A DNA stretch of 10,857 nucleotides, taken from NCBI GenBank assembly GCA_003520365.1, contig DOUW01000480.1, positions 4,502 through 15,358 of the forward strand, in the 5' to 3' direction. A model generated the notes under the pieces. That model saw nothing but the letters and a program-made list of their open reading frames with translations. It did no database searches and was not told the origin of the DNA. Made by a program: the position numbers and the translations under genes. The first letter of the stretch is position 1. Every line of letters begins with the position of its first letter. Origin of the DNA: Massilia sp. (lineage in GTDB: Bacteria; Pseudomonadota; Gammaproteobacteria; Burkholderiales; Burkholderiaceae_D). Shown here in pieces: positions 1 to 8,568 of the stretch.

Positions 1-370
1 CCGCCATCGCCAGCGCGGTGAAATCGTTGACGATCAGGAGGGTCGACCAGCCCATGGTCCTGCGCACCTCGTCGGTGGAGAATTGCCAGTCGCGGTTGGT
101 CATGCGCACCAGGTCGCCGCTGATCGGGTTGGCCATCGCAAAGGCCGCGTGCGCGATGCGCTCGCCGCCGTGCTCGTCGAGATAGGCGTTCAGCAGCGGG
201 ACGATGCCGCCGTAGTCGTCGCAGCGCAGGACCGCGGTCTGGCGCAGCACGCCGGGCGCCGTCTCGAGCGCAAAGCGGGCATGGGTGGCGCCGATGTCGG
301 CCAGCAGGCGCGGGCCGTCGGCGTAGGAAGCACGGCTGTTCTTGTGTTCGTTGTCTGGTACGGTGCTCAT
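1..370 (-). CDS. glk: Glucokinase, N-terminal part (gene cut by window edge)
   Basis: This is the first 123 codons of a cytoplasmic glucokinase, which uses ATP to make glucose-6-phosphate from glucose. The N-terminal ATP-binding motif of the proteobacterial Glk family is clear at residues 22-35 (LLADIGATHARFAL). An NPISGD segment follows at 81-86. The strand carrying the catalytic Asp is at 112-118 (LIVNDFT), with Asp116 the expected base. The start is the ATG at 368-370. An ATG five bases further upstream reads ATG AAA TGA and stops at once, so it is not the start. I see no good ribosome binding site; an AGAGG lies about 20 bases upstream. The family is usually about 320-340 residues. In Burkholderia and relatives Glk can be fused to a HexR/RpiR-type regulator, and the missing 3' part leaves that open here. 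A possible regulatory box lies 44 bases upstream of the start. Confidence 0.93.
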   Translation of the reverse strand, partial: MSTVPDNEHKNSRASYADGPRLLADIGATHARFALETAPGVLRQTAVLRCDDYGGIVPLLNAYLDEHGGERIAHAAFAMANPISGDLVRMTNRDWQFSTDEVRRTMGWSTLLIVNDFTALAMA

Positions 371-413
371 TTCATGACTGCTGGGATACCTCTGGAGCCA
401 TACAGGATAGCAT

Positions 414-428
414 TGTTTGATTGCTACC
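414..428 (-). promoter_or_regulatory. Possible regulator box upstream of glk
   Basis: Read on the minus strand this is GGTAGCAATCAAACA. It matches the transporter box TGTAGCAAAATAACA at 11 of 15 positions, with the mismatches confined to the first base and the centre. It lies 44-58 bases upstream of the glk start, a normal place for an operator. The match could be chance in a single copy. The glucokinase gene being a common HexR target makes it worth recording. Confidence 0.35.
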
Positions 429-481
429 AGATGGGTATCTGCGGCCGGCCCCGCATCGCTGCCCGGCGGCGCGCTATCGTG

Positions 482-1339
482 CTAGCCTTCCCTCTTCGGC
501 TCGCAGGAGTAGGAACGTTCCGCTTCCTTGAACACGGTCACGCTGGTCAGCGTACCGGCGCCGTCATATCCGAGCCCGATCGTCTGCTTGTCCGGCATGA
601 GCAGGCTCAGCGACATCGTACGGCCGGCATCGTCGAAGGTGAACATCTCGGTCTGCGCGGCCGTGATGTCGAACTTCGTGCCGCCGATCTTCAGCACGTC
701 GCCGTCGATCTCGACATCGGTGTCGCGGCGCACCAGCAGGTTCGTGTTGTCGAGGCAGCTGACCGTCTGCGTCTTCGCGCCGAGGAGGCCCGAGAACACG
801 GCGCGCAGCGGCCTGGCGCTCAGCTTGTCGATGCCGCCGACCTCGCTGCACATGAGGCCGATGTCGTCGCGATTGATGACGACACTGCCCTTGCCGCCTT
901 CGGCGGACTGCAGCAACAGGTCGCCGCCCTTGCCTTCGTCGACCGAAAACATGAACATCGCGCCGTAGCCGCCGTCCTTCTCGCGCTGGCGCGTCAGCAT
1001 GACCTTCCTGGCATCGCGAAAATCCAGGTCCAGGCCGTTGGAGGAGGCCTTGCCGTCGGCGCCGACCTTCACGGTCGCATCCATCTTGTGCAGGTCGGGC
1101 TTGCGCAGGCAGGCGCCGCTGTAATCGCCGGCCACGAGGGGACCGACCACCTTCCAGTAATCCACGTTCGGCGGCGGCGTCTCCTCGGGCTGGATGTCGG
1201 TCTCGACCTGTTCGTCGCCCTCTGCCTGCGCCTGCGCCTGGGTTTCGTCAGCGTCAGCGGATTCGTCCTTGTCCTTGCTGCAGGCAGCCAGCAGGAGGGA
1301 AAGCGTGAGGGCGGACAGCAGTGCGGTGCGGCGGATCAT
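482..1339 (-). CDS. Outer-membrane lipoprotein of unknown function
   Basis: A 285-residue predicted lipoprotein. Residues 1-19 form a signal peptide (Arg3-Arg4, then a Leu/Ala-rich core) ending in the lipobox LAAC with Cys20 as the lipidated residue. Ser at +2 predicts sorting to the outer membrane. Residues 21-58 are a disordered, strongly acidic linker (Asp, Glu, Ala, Gln, with an AQAQAQA run) ending in Pro-Pro-Pro. The rest is a soluble domain I do not recognise; it has four more cysteines (77, 164, 195, 279) that could form two disulfides in the periplasm. A TTG codon 12 bases upstream is in frame, but the ATG at 1339 is preceded by GGAG at six bases and keeps a normal signal peptide, so I chose it. 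It reads from its own likely promoter, separated from the RlmI-like gene by a hairpin. No link to the sugar genes is visible. Confidence 0.85.
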   Translation of the reverse strand: MIRRTALLSALTLSLLLAACSKDKDESADADETQAQAQAEGDEQVETDIQPEETPPPNVDYWKVVGPLVAGDYSGACLRKPDLHKMDATVKVGADGKASSNGLDLDFRDARKVMLTRQREKDGGYGAMFMFSVDEGKGGDLLLQSAEGGKGSVVINRDDIGLMCSEVGGIDKLSARPLRAVFSGLLGAKTQTVSCLDNTNLLVRRDTDVEIDGDVLKIGGTKFDITAAQTEMFTFDDAGRTMSLSLLMPDKQTIGLGYDGAGTLTSVTVFKEAERSYSCEPKREG

Positions 1340-1366
1340 GAGTGGCTCCAATGGATGAGAGCCCTC

Positions 1367-1396
1367 ACGCTAGCACAATAGTTATCTTTTTTTCAA
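1367..1396 (-). promoter_or_regulatory. Candidate promoter of the lipoprotein gene
   Basis: On the minus strand TTGAAA (1391-1396) is followed after 18 bases by TAGCGT (1367-1372), with a TG just upstream of the -10 as in extended -10 promoters. The spacer is A-rich, unlike its surroundings. The start of transcription would fall about 20 bases before the chosen ATG. The -10 match is only fair. Confidence 0.35.
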
Positions 1397-1413
1397 TGCG
1401 ACGCGAATAATCG

Positions 1414-1430
1414 TCCTGCCGGCGGCAGGA
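1414..1430 (-). terminator. Hairpin just after the RlmI-like gene
   Basis: TCCTGCC (1414-1420) and GGCAGGA (1424-1430) form a perfect seven-base stem with a three-base loop, three bases past the stop codon of the RlmI-like gene. On the minus strand it is followed by CGATTATT rather than a clean T run, so it is a weak intrinsic terminator at best. It could instead protect the 3' end of the transcript. Confidence 0.4.
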
Positions 1431-1433
1431 TCT

Positions 1434-2069
1434 TCAACGCGGATACACGAATCCGGTCCGGATATCCATCGGCAGCAGCTTGCCGCCCTCGCGCACCATC
1501 AGCCGCTGCGGCGGCTCCTCGCCGGCCAGCGCGCGCCAGATGACGGGCAGGCCTTCGCCCTTGCGCAGCAACTCGTCGGTGCGTTCGAACACGTTGTTGC
1601 AGCCCGTGGCCTTGATCAGCGCCTGCACGACGGCGACCTTCCACAGGTCGACGCCGGCGGAATTGAACTGGCAGACCAGGTAGCCCGCGGCGCCGCCGTA
1701 GCTGTGCACCACCAGGCCCGGGAGGCCATCCTTTTCGCCATCGACCAGCTGCACCAGCGCCTGCGGGTCGGCGTCGTCCAGCGCATCGGCGCGGCGCTCG
1801 ACGGCGGCCTGCACGCGCCGCTTGACCAGCGCGTGGTCGACCGGTTCGTCCTCGCGCAGGGTCCAGACGCGGGCGGCGATCTGCGATTTGGCGTTGTAGG
1901 CGGCGCGCGCCAGGAAGCGGCGCGACGAGGACTGCACGATGGCGGTGGCGCCCGGCTTGTTGCGTTCCTGCGGCTTGCCGTCGACCTTCTCGATGGCGGA
2001 CAGGTAGATCCAGGGATCGCCGGCAAGGATGCTTTTCTCCTTGCCCTGTTTGATGGTGATGATGAGCAT
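1434..2069 (-). CDS. Truncated RlmI-like 23S rRNA methyltransferase (PUA part only)
   Basis: A 211-residue product that follows the N-terminal half of the RlmI family of class I SAM-dependent rRNA cytosine methyltransferases, which are about 395 residues long. Residues 1-75 match the PUA RNA-binding domain, including GKEKSILAGDPWIYLSAIEKVDG-type sequence near the start and a RFLARAAYN strand at 51-59. Residues 108-124 match the conserved LVDGEKDGLPGLVVHSY region and 161-173 the FERTDELLRKGEG region. The protein then stops inside the segment that normally reads DI-x-x-GHKTG(F/Y)YLDQR; here it is MDIRTGFVYPR and stop. The whole Rossmann methyltransferase domain is missing, and only about 95 bases separate the stop from the lipoprotein start, so it is not nearby in another frame. 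Catalysis is therefore not expected. The start at 2069 fits the family N-terminus, although the ribosome binding site is poor. It is either a decaying gene or a stand-alone RNA-binding remnant. Confidence 0.7.
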   Translation of the reverse strand: MLIITIKQGKEKSILAGDPWIYLSAIEKVDGKPQERNKPGATAIVQSSSRRFLARAAYNAKSQIAARVWTLREDEPVDHALVKRRVQAAVERRADALDDADPQALVQLVDGEKDGLPGLVVHSYGGAAGYLVCQFNSAGVDLWKVAVVQALIKATGCNNVFERTDELLRKGEGLPVIWRALAGEEPPQRLMVREGGKLLPMDIRTGFVYPR

Positions 2070-2149
2070 GTGGGGCTTTCGTTTCCAGGGGCGGGATGAT
2101 ACAGCAAGCCGCCCCTGTCCTGCTCCTGCGTTTGCCCGGGAGCGCGCGC

Positions 2150-3184
2150 TTACTTCTTCGCGGCCAGGCCCTTCAGCAGCGCCTCGTGGAAAGCCTTCGG
2201 ATCCTGCATCTGCGGCGCGTGGCCCATCTCCGGGAAGGTGACCAGGGTCGCCTTCGGAATCGCCTTGGCCGTCTTCTGCGCCAGTTCCGGATAATTGCCC
2301 AGCTTGGGGCGCAAGGCTTCCGGCGCGGCATCCTTGCCGATCGCGGTCGTGTCCTTCAGGCCGATCAGGAGCAGGGTCGGCATCGTCAACAGCGGGAACT
2401 CGTAGACCACCGGCTGGGTGTAGATCATGTCGTACAGCAGGGCCGAGTTCCAGGCGACGATCTCCTTGCCCGGACCGCGGTACATCCCGGCCAGCATCTG
2501 CACCCAGGGCTCGTATTCCGGCTTCCACTGGTTGACGTAATAGGTCGCCTTCTCGTAGTTGCGGATCCGGTCGGCCGTGGTCTGCAGCTCGCGCTGGTAC
2601 CACTTGTCGACGCCCAGCGACGGCACGCCCAGCGCTTTCCAGTCTTCCAGGCCGATCGGATTGACCAGCACCAGCTGCTCGGTCTGCTGCGGGAACATCA
2701 GGCCGTAGCGCACCGCCAGCATGCCGCCGGTCGAGTGGCCCATGATGGTCGCGCTCTTGACGCCGACCGATTCGAGCAGCGCGCGCGTGTTCTCGGCCAG
2801 CTGCTGGAAGGTGTACTGGTAGTGCTGGGGTTTGCTGGACTTGCAGAAGCCGACCTGGTCAGGCACCACCACGCGGTAGCCGGCGCCTGCCAGCGCCTTC
2901 ATGCTGCCTTCCCAGGTCGCGCCGCAGAAGTTCTTGCCGTGCATGAGGACGACGGTGCGGCCGTTCGCCTTGCCGGTCGGCGCGATGTCCATGTAGGCCA
3001 TGTGCAGCTTCACGCCCTGGGAGGTGAAGTTGAATTGCTTGACCGGCGCCGGGTAGTCGAAGCCTTCGAGTTCGGGGCCGTAGGCCGGCTCGTTGGTAGA
3101 CGTGTCGGCGGCGTGGGCGGCGGTCAGCGAGGCCAGGGAAAAGGCGATGGCCGAGGCGATGCGGGAGGTGCGATTGAGCGTCAT
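2150..3184 (-). CDS. Secreted alpha/beta hydrolase
   Basis: A 344-residue alpha/beta-hydrolase-fold enzyme with a Sec signal peptide (residues 1-25, cleavage likely after AHA25), so it acts in the periplasm or outside the cell. Visible landmarks are the oxyanion-hole motif MHGKNFCGATW at 81-91, the nucleophile elbow GHSTGG at 149-154 (Ser151), the acid at GLKD (Asp278) and the base at MGHAPQ (His322). Residues 175-260 form a helical, aromatic-rich cap. This fold covers esterases, lipases, haloalkane dehalogenases and epoxide hydrolases; a serine nucleophile argues for an ester or similar bond, but the substrate cannot be read from sequence. The ATG at 3184 gives a proper signal peptide, although the Shine-Dalgarno sequence is weak. 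It lies 80 bases upstream of the RlmI-like gene in the same direction and is cut off from the amylase by 238 bases with REP-like repeats, so it is probably separately expressed. Confidence 0.88.
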   Translation of the reverse strand: MTLNRTSRIASAIAFSLASLTAAHAADTSTNEPAYGPELEGFDYPAPVKQFNFTSQGVKLHMAYMDIAPTGKANGRTVVLMHGKNFCGATWEGSMKALAGAGYRVVVPDQVGFCKSSKPQHYQYTFQQLAENTRALLESVGVKSATIMGHSTGGMLAVRYGLMFPQQTEQLVLVNPIGLEDWKALGVPSLGVDKWYQRELQTTADRIRNYEKATYYVNQWKPEYEPWVQMLAGMYRGPGKEIVAWNSALLYDMIYTQPVVYEFPLLTMPTLLLIGLKDTTAIGKDAAPEALRPKLGNYPELAQKTAKAIPKATLVTFPEMGHAPQMQDPKAFHEALLKGLAAKK

Positions 3185-3321
3185 GGCAGTGGCGGTCGGG
3201 TTATCGGAAGCACAAAGTCTAGCCGATATGCCAAAGGCGCGATGCTCCGGACCGTCGGGCGCCGGTGGTGTACCACGGTCGCGGAGCCCGTCGGCGCGCC
3301 GCTATCGATATGTCGAATCCG

Positions 3322-3345
3322 CGTGGGCACCAGTGCCCACCCTAC
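3322..3345 (+). repeat. REP-like palindromic element, intact copy
   Basis: GTGGGCAC (3323-3330) and GTGCCCAC (3333-3340) form a perfect eight-base stem around a two-base loop, followed by CCTAC. The same unit recurs at 7017-7041 and in reverse at 6868-6891 and from 10846. It lies in the 238-base gap between the amylase 3' end and the hydrolase start. That gap holds no gene I can support, only this copy and a degraded partner at 3388-3411. Confidence 0.8.
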
Positions 3346-3387
3346 AGGAAGCACCGCGGACCGTATGCTTTACCCCTGGCTGTAGCG

Positions 3388-3411
3388 GTAGGGTGAGCGC
3401 CACTGTCCGCC
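3388..3411 (-). repeat. Degraded REP-like element behind the amylase gene
   Basis: GTAGGGTGAGCGCCACTGTCCGCC reads as a mutated copy of the same element in the opposite orientation to the copy at 3322-3345. The GTAGGGTG arm is intact and the palindrome is partly eroded. It begins 11 bases past the amylase stop codon. The two copies face each other about 42 bases apart, as in paired REP (REPIN/BIME) arrangements. Confidence 0.5.
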
Positions 3412-3422
3412 AGCGGGCCAGG

Positions 3423-5096
3423 TCAGTTCAAGCCGATCAGCGCCAGCTTGGCCGTGACCGGGAACTGCACCTTGCCCCCTTTGACCACGGCCGTGGTGCC
3501 CGTGTACCAGTCGCGCACGGTCTGGCCGTCCATGAACACGCCGGCGACCGGCACGGCGGTCGGCTTGTCCGCCGGCAGGTCCAGAGCCACCACCACGCGG
3601 TCGTTCGCATCCTTGGTTTCCCAGGTGCGCTTGAAGGTATAGGGGTAGTGCTGGATCATCTGGTGCACGCCGGCGCCGACGGCCGGGTGGGCCTGGCGGA
3701 AGCGGCCCAGTTTCAGCCAGTGTTCGCGCACGTCGCGCACGCGGTTCAGGCCGCGCTGGGCGTTCGAGGCCAGCTCGTCCCAGTTCATGAAGGAGCGCAG
3801 CGTGGCGTCGCCCTCGGCGCCCTCGACTTTCAACAGGCGCGCGGTCTCGTCGCCGTAGTAGATCTGGGCGGCGCCCGGCGCCAGCAGCAGCTTGGTGGCG
3901 GTCTCGTAGGGACGCTCGCGCATCGGGTCGTAGGGCGCGCCGTCGTCGTGCGAGCTGAGGTAGTTCAGCACCGAGGAATCCTTCATCGGGCCATGCAGCG
4001 CCTTCGAATACGCGCTGAACAGCTGCTCGTAGCTGTTGACGGCGTCGGTCTTCATGGCAAAGTTGATCAGGCTGTCGAAGCCCTGCTTCGGGTAGTCGAC
4101 CTTCATGCCGCCCAGGTCGTAGGCATGGCCGTGCCCGATCGCGTAGCCGTAGACCTCGGCCGTCATGTAGAACGGCGTGTCGCCCAGCTTCTTCGACGGG
4201 TTGGCGCGCTTCCAGTCCTCGTAGGCTGCGCTCGCGACCTTTTTCAGGTCCTTCCACACGCCCGGCTCGGTGTGCTTGACGGTGTCGGCGCGGAAGCCGT
4301 CGAAGCCGTACTTGCGCACCCAGTCGGCGTGCCATTTCATCAGGTAGTAGCGCGGCGCGCGCGGGTAGCCGGTGCGCTTGAAGAAGTCGTCCAGTTCCTT
4401 CACCTCGCGCTCGTAGCGCCCTTCCTTCTTCCACTTCTCGACCAGCATCGGCGGCAGCGCGACGGCCTTGTTGCTGTCGGTGCGGATGTCCGGCAGGTTC
4501 TTCACCAGCGTGCAGTCGATGGTGCCGCGCGCGTCCTTGAAGTTGCAGGTCGGGCCGGTCCGCACCCAGTCCGATGGCCAGACCGGGTCCTTGTCCGTCA
4601 CCGGACCGGTGTGGTTCATGACCACGTCGAGCAGCACGCGGATGCCGTGGGCGTGGGCGGTGTCGACCAGGGTGCGCACGTCTTCCTCGGTGCCGAGGTT
4701 GGCGTCGACCGCCGTGAAGTCGCGCGCCCAGTAGCCGTGGAAGCCGTAGCTCCTGCCGGTACCCTCGTCGGTGCTGCCGTGGATCTGCTCGACCGGGGGC
4801 GTGATCCAGATCGCGCTCACGCCCAGTTCGTTGAAGTAGCCCTCCTTGATCTTGGCCGTGATGCCCGCCAGATCCCCGCCCATGTAACCGCGCAGCTTGG
4901 CCGCGTCCGCCTTCCGGCCGTAGGCCAGGTCGTTGCTCGGGTCGCCGTTGTTGAAGCGGTCCGTCAGCAGGAAGTAGACGGTCGCGTTCTCCCAGACGAA
5001 GGGCTTGCTCGGCGCCGCCCAGGGCGCAGCGATCTGGGCTTGTGCCTGCGCGGCAAACGCGAACATCAGGGAAGCGGCAAGTGCGGGTAGTTTCAT
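3423..5096 (-). CDS. Exported GH13 alpha-amylase
   Basis: A 557-residue glycoside hydrolase family 13 enzyme expected to cut alpha-1,4-glucosidic bonds in starch or maltodextrins in the periplasm or outside. Residues 1-20 are a signal peptide (cleavage near AQA20). All GH13 landmarks are present: region I DVVMNH (157-162), region II GFRADTVKH (267-275) with nucleophile Asp271, region III AEVYG with acid/base Glu314, and region IV SSHDD with His383-Asp384. Cys184 and Cys195 could pair. A beta-rich C-terminal domain fills about 475-557. The sequence most resembles the periplasmic MalS-like amylases, but at 557 residues it is shorter than E. coli MalS (676), so I give no symbol. AGGA lies seven bases before the ATG. 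It starts 28 bases behind pgm in the same direction, so the two are probably co-transcribed. A cyclomaltodextrinase-like activity is not excluded. Confidence 0.93.
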   Translation of the reverse strand: MKLPALAASLMFAFAAQAQAQIAAPWAAPSKPFVWENATVYFLLTDRFNNGDPSNDLAYGRKADAAKLRGYMGGDLAGITAKIKEGYFNELGVSAIWITPPVEQIHGSTDEGTGRSYGFHGYWARDFTAVDANLGTEEDVRTLVDTAHAHGIRVLLDVVMNHTGPVTDKDPVWPSDWVRTGPTCNFKDARGTIDCTLVKNLPDIRTDSNKAVALPPMLVEKWKKEGRYEREVKELDDFFKRTGYPRAPRYYLMKWHADWVRKYGFDGFRADTVKHTEPGVWKDLKKVASAAYEDWKRANPSKKLGDTPFYMTAEVYGYAIGHGHAYDLGGMKVDYPKQGFDSLINFAMKTDAVNSYEQLFSAYSKALHGPMKDSSVLNYLSSHDDGAPYDPMRERPYETATKLLLAPGAAQIYYGDETARLLKVEGAEGDATLRSFMNWDELASNAQRGLNRVRDVREHWLKLGRFRQAHPAVGAGVHQMIQHYPYTFKRTWETKDANDRVVVALDLPADKPTAVPVAGVFMDGQTVRDWYTGTTAVVKGGKVQFPVTAKLALIGLN

Positions 5097-5124
5097 GCAG
5101 GGTTCCTGTGGTGGTGGGTCGAAA

Positions 5125-6798
<1,674 letters not shown>

Positions 6799-6866
6799 CG
6801 ATACGACAGGGGCTGAAATCGTGGCGCAGGGTATTCGGATGCATAGGCTCGCGTGCAGCTATATCT

Positions 6867-7042
6867 CGTAGGGTGGGCACTCGTGCCCACGAGGTACGGG
6901 CGTCGCTGGCATACGTGCCCTCGAATGTTCGCTCGCGCGGCATGCTGCGGCCACGCGCTTCGAATATGTTTCGAGCGATGCTTCGCCGCCGCAGGTGGAA
7001 GGATACGTTCGTAACGCGTGGGCACGGGGTGCCCACCCTACG
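6867..7042. repeat. 176-base element bounded by inverted REP-like palindromes
   Basis: The ends are perfect 14-base inverted repeats: CGTAGGGTGGGCAC at 6867-6880 and its complement at 7029-7042. Each end is itself a hairpin: GTGGGCAC/GTGCCCAC at 6873-6890 with a two-base loop, and at 7018-7036 with a three-base loop. The 126 or so bases between them hold no gene I can support. I see no target-site duplication at the edges. It fills most of the 311-base gap between transporter 1 (stop 25 bases away) and pgm. The rest of the gap, 6757-6866, should hold the pgm promoter, but I see no convincing -35/-10 pair. This matches REPIN-like or MITE-like elements; no transposase is present. Confidence 0.75.
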
Positions 7043-7067
7043 GGAGACATCGCGGCTCCTGGGCGCC

Positions 7068-8396
7068 TCAAGCCTGGTTCGGCGCCTTGTCCGTCACCGC
7101 CAGCGTCAGCAGTGCGGCCAGCAGCATGCTGGCGCCGCCCAGCACCAGGGTCTGCACGGTGTGGCCGTCGAAGAATTCGCGGGTCACGAAACCGAGCAGC
7201 AGGCCGCTGACGATCTGCGGGATCACGACGAAGAAGTTGAACAGGCCCATGAAGTAGCCCATGCGCCTGGCCGGCAGCGAACCTGCCAGGATCGCGTACG
7301 GCATGGTGAGGATACTGGCCCAGGCGACGCCGACGCCGATCATCGGCAGCATCAGCATGTCCCTGGAATCGATCAGGGCGATGCTCGCCAGGCTCAGGCC
7401 GCCGATGGCCAGGCAGGTGAAGTGCACGGTCTTGCGGCTGGTGGCGCGGGCGAACACGGGCAGGATGAAGGCGGCCAGCGCCGACACGCCGCTGTACACC
7501 GCGAACATGATGCCGACCTGGTTGCCGGCTTCCTGGAAGGCCGCCGACTGGGCGTCGCGCGTGCCCCAGACCACGTCGGCGATCGCGCTGCCGGTGTAGA
7601 TCCACATCGCGAACAGCGCGATCCAGGTGAAGAACTGCACGAAGGCCAGCTGCACCATGGTCTTCGGCATCTTGCCGAAACCGCCGACGATCTCGGCCAG
7701 CGCCACGCCGATGTTGCGCGCGTGCTTGCGCTCGTGCTGGAAGCTGTCGAGGTCGGGCGGCGGCAGCTCGTCGGCGGTGAACACGGTCCAGCTGACGGCG
7801 ACCATGAACACCAGCGCGCCGGCATAGAAGGAGTAGCGCACGCTGTCGGGGATCGTGCCGTCGACCGGCACGTTCGACACGCCGAGATGGGTGAAGATGG
7901 TCGGCAGCAGCGAGGCGATGACCGCGCCGCAGCCGATGAAGAAGGTCTGCATCGCGTAGCCGGCGGTCTGCTGCGAGGGGTCGAGCTTGTCGCCGACGAA
8001 GGCGCGGAAGGGCTCCATCGAGACGTTGATCGCGGCGTCCATCATCCACAGCACGGCCACCGCCATCCACAGCGCAGAGGAATTCGGCATCAGGAACAGC
8101 GCGATCGCGGCCAGCAGCGCGCCGATGAAGAAGAACGGGCGGCGCCGGCCCCACTTCGGGTGCCAGGTGTTGTCGCTCATGTAGCCGATCACCGGCTGCA
8201 CCAGCAGGCCCGTGACCGGCGCGGCGAGCCAGAACAGCGCCAGGTCGTCCGGATTGGCGCCCAGGGTGGAGAAGATGCGGCTGGTGTTGGCGTTCTGCAG
8301 CGCGAAGCCGAACTGGATGCCGAAGAAGCCGAAGCTCATGTTCCACAGCTGCCAGAACGACAGGCGTGGCTTGAGCGCGTTGGTATGCATTTCCAT
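7068..8396 (-). CDS. SLC45/GPH-type MFS sugar transporter 1
   Basis: A 442-residue inner-membrane carrier with about 12 hydrophobic segments, of the SLC45-like branch of the major facilitator superfamily (glycoside-pentoside-hexuronide type), whose bacterial members take up sugars such as maltose or sucrose, probably with protons. The signature loop after the second segment is at 71-88 (GYMSDNTWHPKWGRRRPF). The N-x-S-x-x-P-x-R motif of the fourth segment is at 124-131 with Asp136 behind it, and RRMGYFMGLFN is at 377-387. The cytoplasmic loop at about 208-232 is charged. The frame stays open far upstream, but the ATG at 8396 has GGGGA five bases before it and gives the family's N-terminus; an ATG two codons on is possible. 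It diverges from a related transporter at 8673. Maltose or maltodextrin is the likely substrate from the neighbouring amylase; sucrose cannot be excluded. Confidence 0.9.
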   Translation of the reverse strand: MEMHTNALKPRLSFWQLWNMSFGFFGIQFGFALQNANTSRIFSTLGANPDDLALFWLAAPVTGLLVQPVIGYMSDNTWHPKWGRRRPFFFIGALLAAIALFLMPNSSALWMAVAVLWMMDAAINVSMEPFRAFVGDKLDPSQQTAGYAMQTFFIGCGAVIASLLPTIFTHLGVSNVPVDGTIPDSVRYSFYAGALVFMVAVSWTVFTADELPPPDLDSFQHERKHARNIGVALAEIVGGFGKMPKTMVQLAFVQFFTWIALFAMWIYTGSAIADVVWGTRDAQSAAFQEAGNQVGIMFAVYSGVSALAAFILPVFARATSRKTVHFTCLAIGGLSLASIALIDSRDMLMLPMIGVGVAWASILTMPYAILAGSLPARRMGYFMGLFNFFVVIPQIVSGLLLGFVTREFFDGHTVQTLVLGGASMLLAALLTLAVTDKAPNQA

Positions 8397-8401
8397 CTGT
8401 G

Positions 8402-8456
8402 TCCCCAAGCGGCCCGGCACGAGCCGGACTCTCTGTATGTGGCGAACGCCCCACAT
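8402..8456 (-). other. Two hairpins in the transporter 1 leader
   Basis: On the minus strand, an eight-base-pair stem with a two-base bulge (ATGTGG-CG pairing with CGCCACAT, 8437-8456) is followed by a five-base stem with a four-base loop (CCGGC/GCCGG, 8414-8427). Next comes the Shine-Dalgarno GGGGA at 8402-8406. From the proposed promoter the leader would be about 155 bases long, unusual for a simple transporter gene. I match it to no known riboswitch, and GC-rich DNA makes chance hairpins common. Confidence 0.35.
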
Positions 8457-8550
8457 GCGCGCATCGGCCGGCTGTTGGGCAGGGTCGGCGGAGGTCGATG
8501 GGAGGCGTTCCCGTCCGGAAGGCCAGGAGGACGGGCTGGTTGCAGGGTAA

Positions 8551-8568
8551 TTTGTAGCAAAATAACAT
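8551..8568 (+). promoter_or_regulatory. Operator-like box 1 (HexR-like)
   Basis: TTTGTAGCAAAATAACAT matches box 2 at 16 of 18 positions; the two start 87 bases apart in the same orientation. The 15-base core at 8553-8567 agrees with the HexR consensus I recall from gammaproteobacteria (TGTAATTAAATTACA) at 11 of 15. It covers the -10 of the leftward promoter, so a bound protein would block transporter 1. The regulator itself is not in the window. Confidence 0.55.

Noticed and set aside
428..441. CAGAT/ATCTG hairpin between glk and the lipoprotein gene as a terminator
   Set aside because: A five-base stem with no T run is too weak and is expected by chance.
83..1381. A long open frame on the plus strand, 432 codons, opposite glk and the lipoprotein gene
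   Set aside because: It crosses two well-supported minus-strand genes and their gap; its product is Ala/Arg/His-rich low-complexity sequence, typical of an antisense frame in GC-rich DNA.
1435..1644. Continuation of the RlmI-like gene in another frame (simple frameshift)
   Set aside because: The alternative frames past the stop contain no Rossmann or SAM-binding motif, and the lipoprotein promoter begins within about 50 bases.
3200..3235. A sigma-54-like GG/GC pattern upstream of the alpha/beta hydrolase
   Set aside because: The TGGCA half is present but the -12 GC is not at the required 10-base spacing; only a lone TAGACT -10-like hexamer remains.
3093..5090. A 665-codon plus-strand frame opposite the amylase
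   Set aside because: It is antisense to a GH13 gene with all catalytic motifs, shows no domain, and is rich in Val, Arg, Ala and His as expected for a shadow frame.
8397..8568. In-frame N-terminal extension of transporter 1 into the leader
   Set aside because: The extra residues are Arg/Pro/Ala-rich and unlike a carrier N-terminus, and they would overlap the proposed promoter and operator box.
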